Shown piece by piece: positions 10,801 through 21,730 of a DNA stretch of 47,151 nucleotides. A program made the translations under genes and the position numbers. This stretch comes from Phoronis australis (lineage: Eukaryota > Phoronida > Phoronidae): NCBI GenBank assembly GCA_002633005.1, contig NMRA01000180.1, positions 323,699 to 370,849 of the forward strand, in the 5' to 3' direction. Below the pieces are notes generated by a model. It saw nothing but the letters and a program-made list of their open reading frames with translations. It had not been told where the DNA came from and did not search any database. How positions within the stretch are numbered: position 1 is the stretch's first letter; each line of letters starts with the position of its first letter.

Positions 10801-11468
10801 GGTCCAGCCGGGTACTAACATAGAAGGCATAATATAATGGGACATGTTTCTAAGGTGGGTAGGTTTCTCATACACAAATCTATACAAAACAGTGCTTTTC
10901 AAATCAAATGCCACAGGAAAAGGATAACTTCATGGGTTCTGAACTCTACAATCTATTCTTGCAACGGAACTCCACAGACGGGTATCAGACGTTGTTGGCT
11001 CACTCTAAGAACGGGTGTGGTTTTACCTAGCCAACTCTCTAAAAGGTTAAATATTCTAATTTCCTAATAGATGTATAATTATGTTATACAAACACAATGT
11101 ACTTAGAAAGAACCTCAGTAATAATAATACAACTAAGAGACATGTTGACATAATATGTACATAGTAATATGGCTATAAACAGAAAGTGAACATTTGATTT
11201 AGTCCACTTACCTGTACAACACTGGTCTCAACTTGTTTATAACTCAGATGAGAAGAGATTCATGATTTTGCAAAGGACTGACAGTTATTCCTAGAGGCCA
11301 CGCTCCTCACATAAAATGATATGCTGTGACAAGCCAACTTGTAGAACCTGAACCTCAGAACCTTTATGCTCAGTTATCCAAAAACAATCTAGACTGTCCA
11401 GAAAAAAAGATTTAAAACAACTGACAATATTGATGTCCTAGGCACACACTAACTCTTGAGTCTTCCGC
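10801..11468. other. region downstream of the TNFR-like stop codon; contains duplicated segment
   Basis: This lies 3' of the TNFR-like gene on the minus strand, so part of it may be 3' untranslated region. I did not find a convincing AATAAA signal. The sub-segment 11217-11365 resembles 36162-36300 (shared CTGGTCTCA, CTTGTTT, CTGACAGTTAT and ACATAAAATGA blocks). Confidence 0.45.
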
Positions 11469-11582
11469 TCAATAAACAACTTTAACCTGTGTGTCCTCCA
11501 CGTGATCTACTGCTGGTGCCATGCCAACGGTTCTGCTGGTCACCATGGTGATGCCAGTTGACACTTTTGGGTGCTCTGCTTC
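11469..11582 (-). CDS. TNFR-like terminal exon: C-terminal tail and stop
   Basis: Acceptor TTTTTTTGCAG leads into E-A-E-H-P-K-V-S-T-G and 37 codons ending V-K-V-V-Y with TGA at 11471-11469. Together with the previous exon it makes P-V-Q-A-E, a candidate TRAF-docking site. No death domain is present, so this is not a death receptor as far as the visible exons go. Confidence 0.65.
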   Translation of the reverse strand, partial: EAEHPKVSTGITMVTSRTVGMAPAVDHVEDTQVKVVY

Positions 11583-14500
11583 CTGCAAAAAAACAACTGA
11601 TTGAAAAATGATGCTGGGTAAATGTCCAAATTTGGCAAACTTGAGAGCATCACATCTTAGAAATTTTCAGGAATACAAAACTGTGTTGGGGGAGCTAACA
11701 AAGATAGAAGTTCTACCAGGTTCATGAAAAAATCAAAAGTTGTATAAAACTAAAATGAAATGATAATTTAGAAAACTGTACCAGCCTATTTGAGATTTCA
11801 TCTTGAACATTTGTATGAAGTGAAATTTGGTCGTGTTATTCATACCATTGTTTTGATATCAATGTAACTTGTTTTTGCTAGATTTTACAAAAAAGACATG
11901 GCGGCATGACCTAATTAATGACAGATTAGTAAAAAGCCTAATTCTATAAGAATTCTACAAACAGAAAATATCTACTTTTACTGAATTACAATCTGTAGTT
12001 GTATCAATATTGACTAAATAAAGAATTGACAATGAAGTCCGCAATAACGTTTACACTACATCTAAACAGTGGTTCACAAAAGGAGTGTTCATTGTACTTA
12101 CCGCTTGAACTGGGTGCTTGACATCAACAAGTGGAAGGGATTCATTGTGTCTTGCAGCAGCAAATTCGTCCTGAGCATGAAGTGGTTGAGCAATTTCAGG
12201 TACTAGAAAGTAAAAATCAAAAAATGATTTACTTCAACAGGGCACAATTCAACTTTACAAGACAGAAAAGAAGTGAAAGGTCAATTCTTTCCACGAAGTA
12301 AGAGAAAATTATTGCCATGCTAGACACTAAACTTGTGTGTGTCCTGTGCCCGGTTGCATGAAACAGTCCCAAACAGGGACTCAACTAAAGTTCTTAAATC
12401 TACTGCATATTTGCAGGCTTGTGAAAACACTGATTGTCCTATCTTATGCTGTTTGAGCATCATCATTATGCCAATTCTTAGCTTTGATACAAATCGAGAC
12501 TGAAATCTAAATTAATTCTTAATATAATTGAAAGTAAGTAGCGATCTTTTCATGCAATGCGCCCAATTTAAGGACTAAGTCCCTAACTGTTTTGATCGAA
12601 TTAAGGGCTCATTTTTTGTTATAATATTAGAAAATGTCATTACTCAAAGAAGAGCTCACAATAAAGATATAGTTGTAGAAAAAATATTACTTCTGTGCCT
12701 AGTAAAGAACAAAACAAATAAGAAAAAGATTTTGGGAACTTAGTTGAGTCCCTATTTGGGACTGTTTCATGCAATTGGGCACTGGGGCCCATGACCAGCA
12801 TCAGCCTAAGTTAAGCCCAATAAGCAACAACAGTCAGCAACCAAGTGAGCACTACTTGTAACTCCCTCACTTGAGACCAGTGCATTATGCCAGATAGTGC
12901 ATTATCACGGATAAGCTACAATGCTGTGGCAACAGGCTTCAGGGGTCTGTTTCATGAAAAGTGACTTAAAACTCAAGTCAGAAATTTGGTCATAGGCTCC
13001 ACACAACCAGTTTAGAAAAATAATTAAATCCCATTTTACTAAAAGTGCAAAGTCTCTGAGAATATACGGTAAACATAGCAGCTACCTACACAGATTAATT
13101 TCTGTAAATTATTACTAGATGTGATGCGCTTACGATTACTCGTCTAAACCTTTTTCCACCAATAGTGAAGGGGGAGCATAACACCAAATTTCTGTCTTCA
13201 GTCTTGAGTCATTCATTAAACAGACCCTTGGCCTGACATGTTTTCTCAAACTCAAACTCAATATCTTTCATTTTACCGCTGTCTTAACCCAAGAGACATT
13301 TTGTGCTTAAGTGCATAATGGCTCACAAAGATAAGTGCTGAATCCTACTCTGCACTTGATGACCCTCAATTTTAAGCCACAAAATTGAGTTCTAGCCCAC
13401 TCAAGATTTCAACTTCAAGCTTGAAATTACTTTAATTTAAAAGTCAGTTTCCTAAAAATTTTAGAATCGTCAGCTGTGAAGTTTGTAAATCACCAGGTAG
13501 TGAAAAGAAAAAAATTGTTTCCTTTACAACTGTAATGGTCAGAGACACAAATAAACCAAACTAACAGGCAGGCAATGGCTGGTTGGATGAAAAAATTTAG
13601 TATGGTCGAGAAAATAATCAGGTCTAAACCTTTCACACTGTGGTTATGTAATCATAATAATTTTATTCGACACGCTAATTGGATCTTTAAGACCATTCTA
13701 ACTTAAGTGAAGTCTTCATAAGAACTTATCTAAATCACCTTTCACATTGGGCCTAAAATTTTGGTGATCGCAAAATAATACTTGTCCACCAATCAAATTC
13801 CGTATTCCAAAAGGCCCTTAAGGTTATGGGGCCTGGCCTGTGTCTATTACATAAATGAACCATCACTACCCTGAGCCATGAGTTGGAATCTCAGTGAAGT
13901 TGAGTCATAAAATCCCCTGCCCAATTCTTTTACCTTCTTCCTCTCTTTCGATTGTTCGCCGTAACCAAGACTTGTGAAGTTTAGCCAGCCATCCCTTCTT
14001 GAGAATGTATCTTAGTGGTGCAGCTACTAATACAGCAAGAACTAAAAGTACGAGGCATGCAACTAAAGCCGGTAACATGCCATTTTGTGCAGGTGAGTTA
14101 TCTGGCAGGATTGTGCTGGAGGTTGTGACCTTTTGAGATACCTCATGGACTGATGGTGGGGTCGAAAGAAGTGGCCAGAAGGCTGAAAGAAAAAAGATAT
14201 ATGCTAACTTAATTTAAACAAAACCAACGCTGGGGAGTTGACATGTGCCCATGGTGCATTGAATTCGATATGTTTCTAAGGACCACTAGGAGGCACTACT
14301 CGAATCGTCCTGAAAATGGAATGCTGCCAACGCATTGGCATCATATACTTCTCAGTAAAGTTTTATTGAAATTTGTCAATCAACTTTCTTGGATATAATT
14401 CTGAAATACTCTTCCCTTTAACACACCTTGAAGAGCCCCTTTATGAGAACAAAATGGTGCCAGCACACGATTCATCATGTATTAGTAAAGCTTCATTGAA

Positions 14501-17500
14501 ATCCGTCAATCAATTCTCTAGATAACATCCAGGAGCATTCTTCCCCCTAACAACAATTGAAAAGCATTTTCTCGCCATACAGCAGCGGACAAATCCACCC
14601 CAAAAACGAAGAGTCCGGTGCATCCACATATGTCTGTGTCAAGTTTCACTGACATCTGTCAATCAGTTTTTCAGATATCTTCTTCCTTCGACTGTTCACC
14701 GAAAGCAAGACTTGTGAAGTTTAACCAGATAACCTTTCTTCTAGGCTACATAGGTAGGTATACTGCAGCAAAAACTAGAACTACAAGCAATAAAACTAAA
14801 GCTGGTGACATATCATATAGCACAGGTGAATTATCTGGCAGGTTTGTGCTGGGAATTGTAACCAGTTGTGATATTTCAGACCTGTGTACCACCAAAACTG
14901 CATTCGATTACTTTAGACACCAGATTTACAGATGTTTGAGTAAATCTGAAGACCATAGTGTAGTGACCCAACATCGAAAATTTAAACTTTTCAGCATGTT
15001 AGCCTATTAGGTTGTACTTTTCCTAGTTACTTAACTTTGAAACAGTGACACATGTACGGAGTGATTTGATTACCAATTGGAATAACAGTTAATTGCATGT
15101 GGTTATAAACTGATAAACAAATATCCCCATACTGCCTGTCAATAAACCCTGACTGTTGTCAATGCAGTCACCATATGGGCAAGACAACAACACGCTACAG
15201 AACTTTGCAATTTAAATTCGGCAGTCCCTTCCTAAAGACTATGCCATTCTTATGAATAATGTGGTTAAAACAGATGTTGCGTTCTTTCCGACGCTATTTT
15301 TTTCCCACCACGGAATATGCAGCATCTTGCGATTTGCCATTTTAAGAACAGTCAGTATTTAGTCAGATACAACTCAATTAAATGAAATAAACAATTCACC
15401 GACTGCAGAGGTCGCTGCTTATAGTTTAGGCCAGAGGCATGAAGAATAAAAATAGAAGAATCCTTGCAATTCGTCGATTATCTTGCTATAATGAGAATGA
15501 ATCTACCGTATTCGCCGTAATAACCACCCAGGATGCTTAGAAAAGTTCGTTTCAGGGGGGGGCCCTTATCATAACCCAAGGCCGTTGAAACCCGGTCTCC
15601 GAAACGGGTGAAATCAGAAGCTAAGTTTCATCATATTTACGCTCTGTCACATATCTGTAATCTATGAAAGACTTTCTACAAAACCATGGTGCATTGCTAT
15701 CAAACTTTGCTGCTAAATTACGATCATTTTACAGAAAATTGTGCTGAAATCCCAGGGCAAAAACTCGCCGAGTGCCTGTCTCGCAAATGTCGATATGGCG
15801 ACTTGAATGCTTGAATAAAAATACAGTTCGACTCAAGCAAATTACCTGAAATCCTCCATAAGTTTTCCAAGTAGCGTCCCTAAGATTTTTAAGTTCCCGT
15901 AGAGTCGGAGTCATGGCAGGTTTAAGTAAAAATCTGTGCTACATTGTGCCATCTACATGTATAATCGGCAACATGAGAAAAATGTCTGGACGAACACACA
16001 TGTTGTAGTCACGTTACGTTTGTTTTGAAGTTGTCTGCATTTTGAGTAAGCAAGCGCGCGCGTGTCGATCAACAGAGTTCATTTGCCAGAGCAGATAGGC
16101 CTACTGTCTTTTGGCCAGAGCCGCGCAATCTAACGAGCAAGATGTGCATTGTATCTAAAGAAATTTGCACAAGCAGTAGGCCTAAACCAGAGCATGTTTC
16201 ATTCAGCACTTGCCGGTCTCGTGCTAAAAACGTTCGACATTTGTGCCGGTAAGGCCATATTAGTCGCGTGTGGCTGGATGCGTACGTGACTATCTGACAG
16301 TTATTTTTTGGTGTAAGGGTGTGTAAGCATTTACTGTCAGTGGTCATTTTATCGAATATTTGGTTTAAAAACACCAATTGTTAATCAAACAATTCATCTT
16401 AAAAATAACGCAAACATTTTTTATAGTATTAGAAACTGTCGGAAATTAGTGCCAATATTCATTTCTTGCCGATGCTATGCTACCCGTTTCATGAATGGAT
16501 AGTTTCCGACTAATGGTCTTTGATGACAGGTTCATGTATGTAGTGCGCGCTTCCTGGCCACGTGCTTTTAATACTGGCCAAACTTTTTATTAGTCTTCGA
16601 TTCGCGGTTTTCATGTGTAGGCCTTCAAAGAAATTTGGATTCCTGTTGAAAGCGGGAAATATCTACAGAGCAATCCCGTAGACAAGAACACAACTTAATT
16701 CTGTTCTGATAGGCCAGACCATTGGTCCTCGCGAGATCAGCAGAACTTTTGTGTTCGTTTTGAGGCATGGTGGAAGTTTGAAGTGTATAGTCACGGCTAA
16801 ATACCGACATGGCGGCGAGGCTCGTGGTCTATAAGTTCTGCGCACAATGATTTTTTTCAGGACTGTCGGATATTATTGATAAATTGAAGATGTTACTGTA
16901 GAATTTTAGGACTGTAGATAAGGCATTTTTCGCACGTACACATTCATGGACTGGGCGCTTATTTTAGCAAAGTCTGAAAACGCGTGGGGGGTGCTTAGGC
17001 GGTTATTACGGTGAATACGGTATGCAAGTTTCCAACTACGAAGCTCAGAGAATATGTATTTTTTATTTCTAATTCAAAAATCTTCCATTACTATTGTAGC
17101 TTATACCTAAGTGAATAATAACTCTGTAAATAATTTGCTTCGAATTTGCGTATTTTGACTGGTCTTGCACACTGCAAGCCAAATTTTCTCATGAATCAGC
17201 ATTTTTTGCATACGCTACACAGGTCTGATATCTGACCGACTGGTGGTGGGGTCAAACAATAAGTGAAAAGAAGGCTGAAAGAAAAACATAGGGTAAGCGC
17301 TTACTTAATTTAAATAAAGAAGAGTTTGGGCGCCATATTTTGCACAACAAAACCCTGGCAACTAACATTTTTTTCATTGCAACAATCACAATCACTGGCT
17401 GTCTTACAAGGTATTTATAAATAAATAAGTTTCACTGCGGCAGTGCACTTACAACAGGTTTGTGACACGTACATTATAAGCTGTATTACTCTGAGCAGAC

Positions 17501-17930
17501 ACCGGACGACCATATATGTGCAAAGCATATGAGGGAGCTTAAAATCAGTCGTGACTGAATTATCAGACACTTGTCAGTGAATAATCTGTCTGAGCAATCA
17601 GTTAAGACTGACTTAGAGCTAGGGTTATGATCTACTTGTGCTGCAGTGAAAATTCGCTGGACATACCTGTCTGGTCGAGGTTCGATTTGTGGTTCAGTGA
17701 GAGATTCAACTTGGCATTTACTAGTACATCATTTTATGAAACTGTATTCATGAAGGACAGTGCAAACACACAGCACTCGATTGCAAGGAACTCCATAACC
17801 TACGTTTACACTTTGGCTCTGATTTGCAGATGACGATTCGTTTTCGAAGTGGACTTTCACATAGGTCCTTGCAGGGTCTACAAGTCCCTCTTGCTGAGTC
17901 GAAGTGCGCGTCTTTCCCACACTCATCCAC
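11469..17930 (-). CDS. BCMA/TACI-like TNF receptor, single-pass membrane protein (first exon missing)
   Basis: Four exons join in phase: 17930-17804, 14182-13934, 12202-12102 and 11582-11469. All junctions are GT-AG, with phases 1, 1 and 0. The joined product has about 197 residues after the unseen first exon: one cysteine-rich domain of about 42 residues, a Ser/Thr/Pro-rich stalk of about 35, one transmembrane helix and a cytoplasmic tail of about 100. The cysteine spacing C-x12-C-x2-C-x3-C with a Phe-Asp before the second Cys matches the single domain of mammalian BCMA. The family receives TNF-superfamily ligands and signals through TRAF adaptors. Here P-V-Q-A-E is created across the last exon junction and resembles TRAF-binding motifs; that is inference. 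The BCMA-type Asp-x-Leu ligand loop reads Asp-Ser-Ala, so BAFF/APRIL-type binding cannot be assumed. The signal peptide exon should lie above 17930 and end in phase 0; I could not identify it. Fn14-like receptors are the main alternative. Confidence 0.68.
12102..12202 (-). CDS. TNFR-like exon: cytoplasmic tail, first part
   Basis: Acceptor TTTTCTAG and donor GCG/GTAAGT bound 101 bases. The junction codon GTA (Val) is followed by P-E-I-A-Q-P-L-H-A-Q-D-E-F and ends H-P-V-Q-A in phase 0. Its phases fit both neighbouring exons, which is the main evidence that it belongs to the gene. Confidence 0.65.
12346..12782. mobile_element. MITE in TNFR-like intron, long inverted repeats
   Basis: Both ends carry GTGCCC, then TTGCATGAAACAGTCCCAAA, then AGGGACTCAACTAA in inverse orientation, about 44 bp at roughly 90% identity. 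The GGTTGCATGAAA motif resembles the termini of the element at 8842-8999. No coding capacity. Confidence 0.85.
12943..13227. mobile_element. second MITE in TNFR-like intron
   Basis: The left end GGGTCTGTTTCATGAA and the right end TTCATTAAACAGACCC are inverse. The symmetry continues inward through ACTCAAG/CTTGAGT and AGAAATTTGGT/ACCAAATTTCT. The arms span about 48 bp around a non-coding centre. No target duplication is clear. Confidence 0.8.
13228..13933. other. intron sequence, no gene
   Basis: This is the remainder of the intron between the transmembrane and cytoplasmic exons of the TNFR-like gene. I see no repeats with clear ends and no coding potential. Confidence 0.5.
13934..14182 (-). 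CDS. TNFR-like exon: stalk, transmembrane helix, juxtamembrane region
   Basis: Acceptor TTCTTTCAG and donor GAAG/GTAAAA bound 249 bases. The first codon is completed by the C that ends the ectodomain exon. Residues 1-34 form a stalk rich in Ser, Thr and Pro (T-T-S-S-T-I-L-P-D-N-S-P). Next comes a hydrophobic segment from about M-L-P-A-L-V-A to P-L-R-Y-I-L, followed by K-K-G-W and R-R, so positive charge lies on the cytoplasmic side. A decayed duplicate of this exon lies at 14684-17282. Confidence 0.72.
14878..17226. mobile_element. 2.35 kb DNA transposon inserted in the duplicate exon
   Basis: Termini are AGACCTGTGTA and TACACAGGTCT, an 11-bp perfect inverted pair. Comparison with the intact exon shows exon sequence resuming directly after it. 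GATATTTC before and GATATCTG after share 6 of 8 bases, consistent with an aged 8-bp target duplication, as expected for a hAT-type insertion. No transposase was recognised, and most of the interior is another element. Confidence 0.75.
15504..17022. mobile_element. 1.5 kb element nested in the previous one
   Basis: The left terminus TACCGTATTCGCCGTAATAA and the inverse right terminus TACCGTATTCACCGTAATAA match at 23 of 25 bases when extended. TA at the outermost positions could be a TA target duplication. Several minus-strand ORFs of 60-100 codons inside have no recognisable transposase motif, so it is probably non-autonomous. Confidence 0.75.
17804..17930 (-). CDS. TNFR-like exon: cysteine-rich domain
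   Basis: Acceptor TTGTTACAG precedes GTGGATGAGTGT; the donor is AAAC/GTAGGT. The 42 codons plus one base read V-D-E-C-G-K-D-A-H-F-D-S, then T-C-R-P-C-K-D-L-C, and end E-P-K-C-K. Cysteines sit at exon residues 4, 17, 20, 24, 35 and 41. The first four match BCMA spacing exactly; the last two are more widely spaced (x10 and x5 against x8 and x3). This exon alone carries the ligand-binding module. Confidence 0.7.
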
Positions 17931-20680
17931 CTGTAACAAAACACAACATAAAGGTCTAGCAATTGTGGATGACATCAATTTATGAACGGTGAATCCACTA
18001 AAAAAATAAACAGTAGAAGGAAATAATTAAGTCAACTATACAGTGAAGGCAAGCAGCACTAACTAACTAGAGTATCCCATAGTTTCACCTCAAAACCAAG
18101 AAATGTTTTGATTTATCCTGTCAAATTGGATTTAAAATTTCTTTACTGTGTTATCATCTCAGATTCAGCTTTCATTTCAGTTCTAAAGTTTACCTACGGC
18201 AAAACTTACTCGCTTTTCAAATGCAAGTTGTTGGACCTTGACATAACTAAAAACTTGGACACATGTATAAATGTGGGATGCGTACATTCCATAGACACAA
18301 GAATTTAGCAAATATAGCTAGTGTGATCATATTCTTCGCTTGTAATGCATGCTGATATCTCGCAGAGTCACGCATAATCTTGCGTTTTCGCCAGTATCTT
18401 GGGTCTATGGAAAGCACGTTTGGTGTTTTAGGTGGTGAGATTTAACTTGAGCGTTGACAGGATGGCACGAGCCAAGAAGATCTTTCACTCAAAAGATTTG
18501 ATAAAATTACAGCATCCACTCAATGCACCTACAACTCTTAAAACATTGTTTAGTAACATTTGCACCAAAAAGAATATTGGATTGGATTGGATGCATGCTT
18601 TCAACTATGGTGAGCTCAAGTAACGAGTGCCGTTTTCCGCCATAGTAATTGTTAGCAAGTCGCAAGGTTTTCTGTGGTGTCACTGGACGACACCGGAGCC
18701 AACAACGTCCCATAATGCATCTGAAAAACGACAGCAGAAACAACAGAAATCCACCCCATTAAACGGGTGAAAAATGAATGCCTTATTGTCAAAAATAACT
18801 TTTGATTTACAGGTCACGTGAAACGGTTAAGCACCCGGATGGCAATGGCTTATTTAACAATGAGCGTAATAGATTCCTGGCGGACGGCGGAATATAAAAG
18901 ATCCGATGCTTTACGATATTCCCCAGAACTGATGTAGCCCAGAACTGATATTTTTGTGTTCCGATGTTTGCTCAGGTCAATGTTCACTAGGCCCAATGTT
19001 TTATGCCCGTGATCAGCTACTGCAACTTAACTGGTAGATGCGTAATTGTGGTAAGCGAACTTTTTATTCTTCTCTCCATACACCCCCCCCCCCAGACAAT
19101 TTTTCGCTCCCCAAACACAGAGAATCTTGTTGCAGCTGAAGCAGGCAATTAAAAAGAAAATTATTCCGGGTGGCTAGAAAGGGTACACTATGGGTGGTAA
19201 AATGGCCGGAAAGTTGCCCCTTCTTGATGGGGTTTGCCTCACAAAATCGTAAAATTATAACATTTCTTACTATTGCAGTCTTTCAATATCTTATTGCAGC
19301 AAACACTCAAGTTAACGACTATGCTCACGCATGCGCCTACTCCCTATCTTTGAAGTGTCATAATAAGCACTCACTGCTCTACTAAGCGTTCCCCCTCAAC
19401 TTTTGAGAATTTCCATTAAGCGCCAGCAGTTCATGCTAGCACCCATCATAGTGTACAACAAATGACCATGCATAGTTTGAAATTGACACGTAGCCAGATA
19501 CAGTGAGTCACTCTCATTTTACAAAACAAAAAATTCAGTTTTCAAAAAAGAACGGCTTTTCTCAATATGTAAAAATGAAACCCCAGTTTTGTGGTCTACG
19601 AAGGAAAGTTAACACTACCATGCTTGTTGTTTTGTCACTGACCTTTTTTCCCCGTACATGGAAGGAGTTGAAGAGTAAACTCAAATTACCTGATGGAAAC
19701 TGCACGGAGTCAGGAATTATTTCGAGGCTTCTCATTTCGTGGAAAACTACTTGTTGAGTACGTCAACAGCATAAGTTCCACATTTTTGTTATGAAATTTG
19801 CACTGAATTGTTCCCCCCGCATACGAATACGTCATTAGGCTAGGGCAACATTTCACGGATTGTTTTTCGACAGGATGATTTTCAAATGTCAAGTTAAGTT
19901 GTGAAGCTTGGACTACGAACACAAAAAGGAGTGAGTTCGCACTCAGAGTTAGTTTGAAACAACTTTGACAACAGTCATATAAGTCAGACCTAGCAAAATC
20001 GTAGATACTTTTACAATGAGTATTTTCTCCCTTTTCACATTGCAAACATAGCCACAGGTGTCGGTTAGAGAGCACTGATTTCAACTTTCACGTCGGCAAC
20101 TAGCCTTGCACTCTAGTGCATGGCGGTCATGAAGAACAATAACACTGCATCCAAATGCAAAAACTCAATTTTGCGACCTGAAATTTGTGAGCCTTCAACG
20201 CCCCAGGTATTGCAAGAGCATAATCTAAATATTTTCTTGATGATCTAAAAACTCAATTTTGGCATGTACAAATGGCGAGAAAATTATGCGACCAGGCATT
20301 TATGAATGCGAGCTGGATTTTGAAAACGTGACACGGAATTTTGACTAAGCCGCAAAATGCAGCCTGGCAATTTTCATGTCGAGCCCTGCTGTCAGGACAA
20401 TGGGAACAATGAGCGGTCAGAATATTGAGTAAATTGTCAAAACAATGGGCTGTCGAAAAAAATGTTGTGCTGGAATATTAGGTTTTCGGCCGGGAATTAT
20501 ATCGGGCTGTACCCACTCAAGGTATATGCTTTGAAGCCCGATTTCACAGGCGCAGGAAACCAGAACAACGTGTATTAGTACCCAGCAACAGGTTGTTGTA
20601 GGTAGTCCTGTGTCACTACGACTAACAACCGAAGTTTCTGTATTATTGCATGAAGAAAATATGAAAAATACACCAGAGTC
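17931..20680. other. no supported gene; expected upstream of the TNFR-like gene
   Basis: The missing first exon of the TNFR-like gene should lie here or further right. I found no ATG followed by a hydrophobic leader and a phase-0 donor. A minus-strand ORF at 19710-20084 is cysteine-rich but not assignable. A poly-C tract sits at 19082-19094. Confidence 0.4.
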
Positions 20681-20686
20681 CGAAAT

Positions 20687-20688
<2 letters not shown>

Positions 20689-20724
<36 letters not shown>
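20689..20724. repeat. (TA)n microsatellite at the centre of a hairpin
   Basis: About 17 TA dinucleotides, flanked by AGTCCGAAATC on the left and ATTCGGACT on the right, which are inverse to each other, so the whole block can fold as a hairpin. Confidence 0.85.
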
Positions 20725-20727
<3 letters not shown>

Positions 20728-20779
20728 CGGACTAGTGCACCTTCTGACTAGTGCATCTTCGGATTAGTGTACCTTCAGA
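20728..20779 (+). repeat. 17-bp tandem repeat, three copies
   Basis: Units GGACTAGTGCACCTTCT, GACTAGTGCATCTTCG and GATTAGTGTACCTTCAG follow the TA run directly. Confidence 0.75.
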
Positions 20780-21405
20780 CTGAACTGCCATGTAACAACC
20801 TAAGAAGGGACAAGATGCTACATTAGATGAATATTTCCTGCCTCGTGGTGAACTGCATGTGGGGTTACTTCAATAGAAGAAGTATGAAGGATATGCCACT
20901 CAGAAGGATTATACTTTTTCATGCCAGTTTCCCTACCAAAAATGCCTCTAGCAGTAAGTTTATCCACCAGCGCAATCCCAGGTGCCCACCAATGCAATTT
21001 TTATTGTACTATACTAAGAGTTGGGACCAACCTGGTTACTAGTTTTCACACAAACCAACTTCTCTCCTGTGAGCTGACCCAACAAGTTAGAGTTACCAGT
21101 GAATGCTACCCCCCGCCCGACGGCATGCAAGCCAGAGTGTGGGTGATCATGAGATCAATAATTACAAAAATTCCTTACACTGAACAATGATCATTGCCCA
21201 AATGAATATTCAATTCCAAGTAAACGCATACAGGATCTTGAGATTAAGCAGGCAACACGTAGCCCCTCGGCTGGCCGGTTAGGAAGCATTCCAAGTTCAC
21301 ACAAAGCAGTGCATCAACTAAAATATTTCTTACTTGCATCATATACTATAGAATCTGTTGTCTATATTCTATGCTTTCATTCATCAATGTCAATGACTTA
21401 CCGCC

Positions 21406-21730
21406 TTGCCATGTACCATGATAACTAGTACACTCATCAAGATCAGTGCAGCATCACATCTCACGCTTAATTTCAATGTCCAGCAACTAGGTTCAGATGA
21501 CTTAGTGAAGTTAGTCATCTCACTTATTTTTCACTTCCTGGGTTTTCGAAAACTGGTGATTTCAGCTAGCCTTGGTTCAAAGCAGCACAGCTACCTGAAA
21601 GCCTTCGCCGAATATTCCAGAAAAGATCCTCAAAGCAGTTGGAACTGGATAAAGCCAGTCAGGCATGGGCCGGTGGGACAGTATCATGTATGAGGCCTTT
21701 GAGGGGAATTCCATTACTGATGTGACGGGC
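21406..21730 (+). repeat. dispersed repeat, copy 2 (partner at 913-1260)
   Basis: It matches 913-1260 in the same orientation over most of its length. ORFs of 95 and 77 codons cross it but share only a short core with copy 1. Confidence 0.5.

Larger units (their letters stand above)
14684..17282 (-). pseudogene. decayed duplicate of the TNFR transmembrane exon, split by a transposon
   Basis: 14684-14877 aligns with the 3' two-thirds of the functional exon: shared CAAGACTTGTGAAGTTTA, GGTGANTTATCTGGCAGG and TTGTGCTGG. 17227-17282 aligns with its 5' third and acceptor: shared ACTGNTGGTGGGGTC and AAGGCTGAAAGAAAAA. The similarity continues into intron sequence. The duplicate reads C-x-F-F-S-L-I-V then TGA after a one-base shift, and another stop follows the membrane segment, so it cannot serve as an alternative exon. 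Its two halves are separated by the element at 14878-17226. Confidence 0.8.

Noticed and set aside
14618-15010. 130-codon plus-strand ORF
   Set aside because: It is antisense to the decayed transmembrane-exon duplicate and runs on into the inserted transposon.
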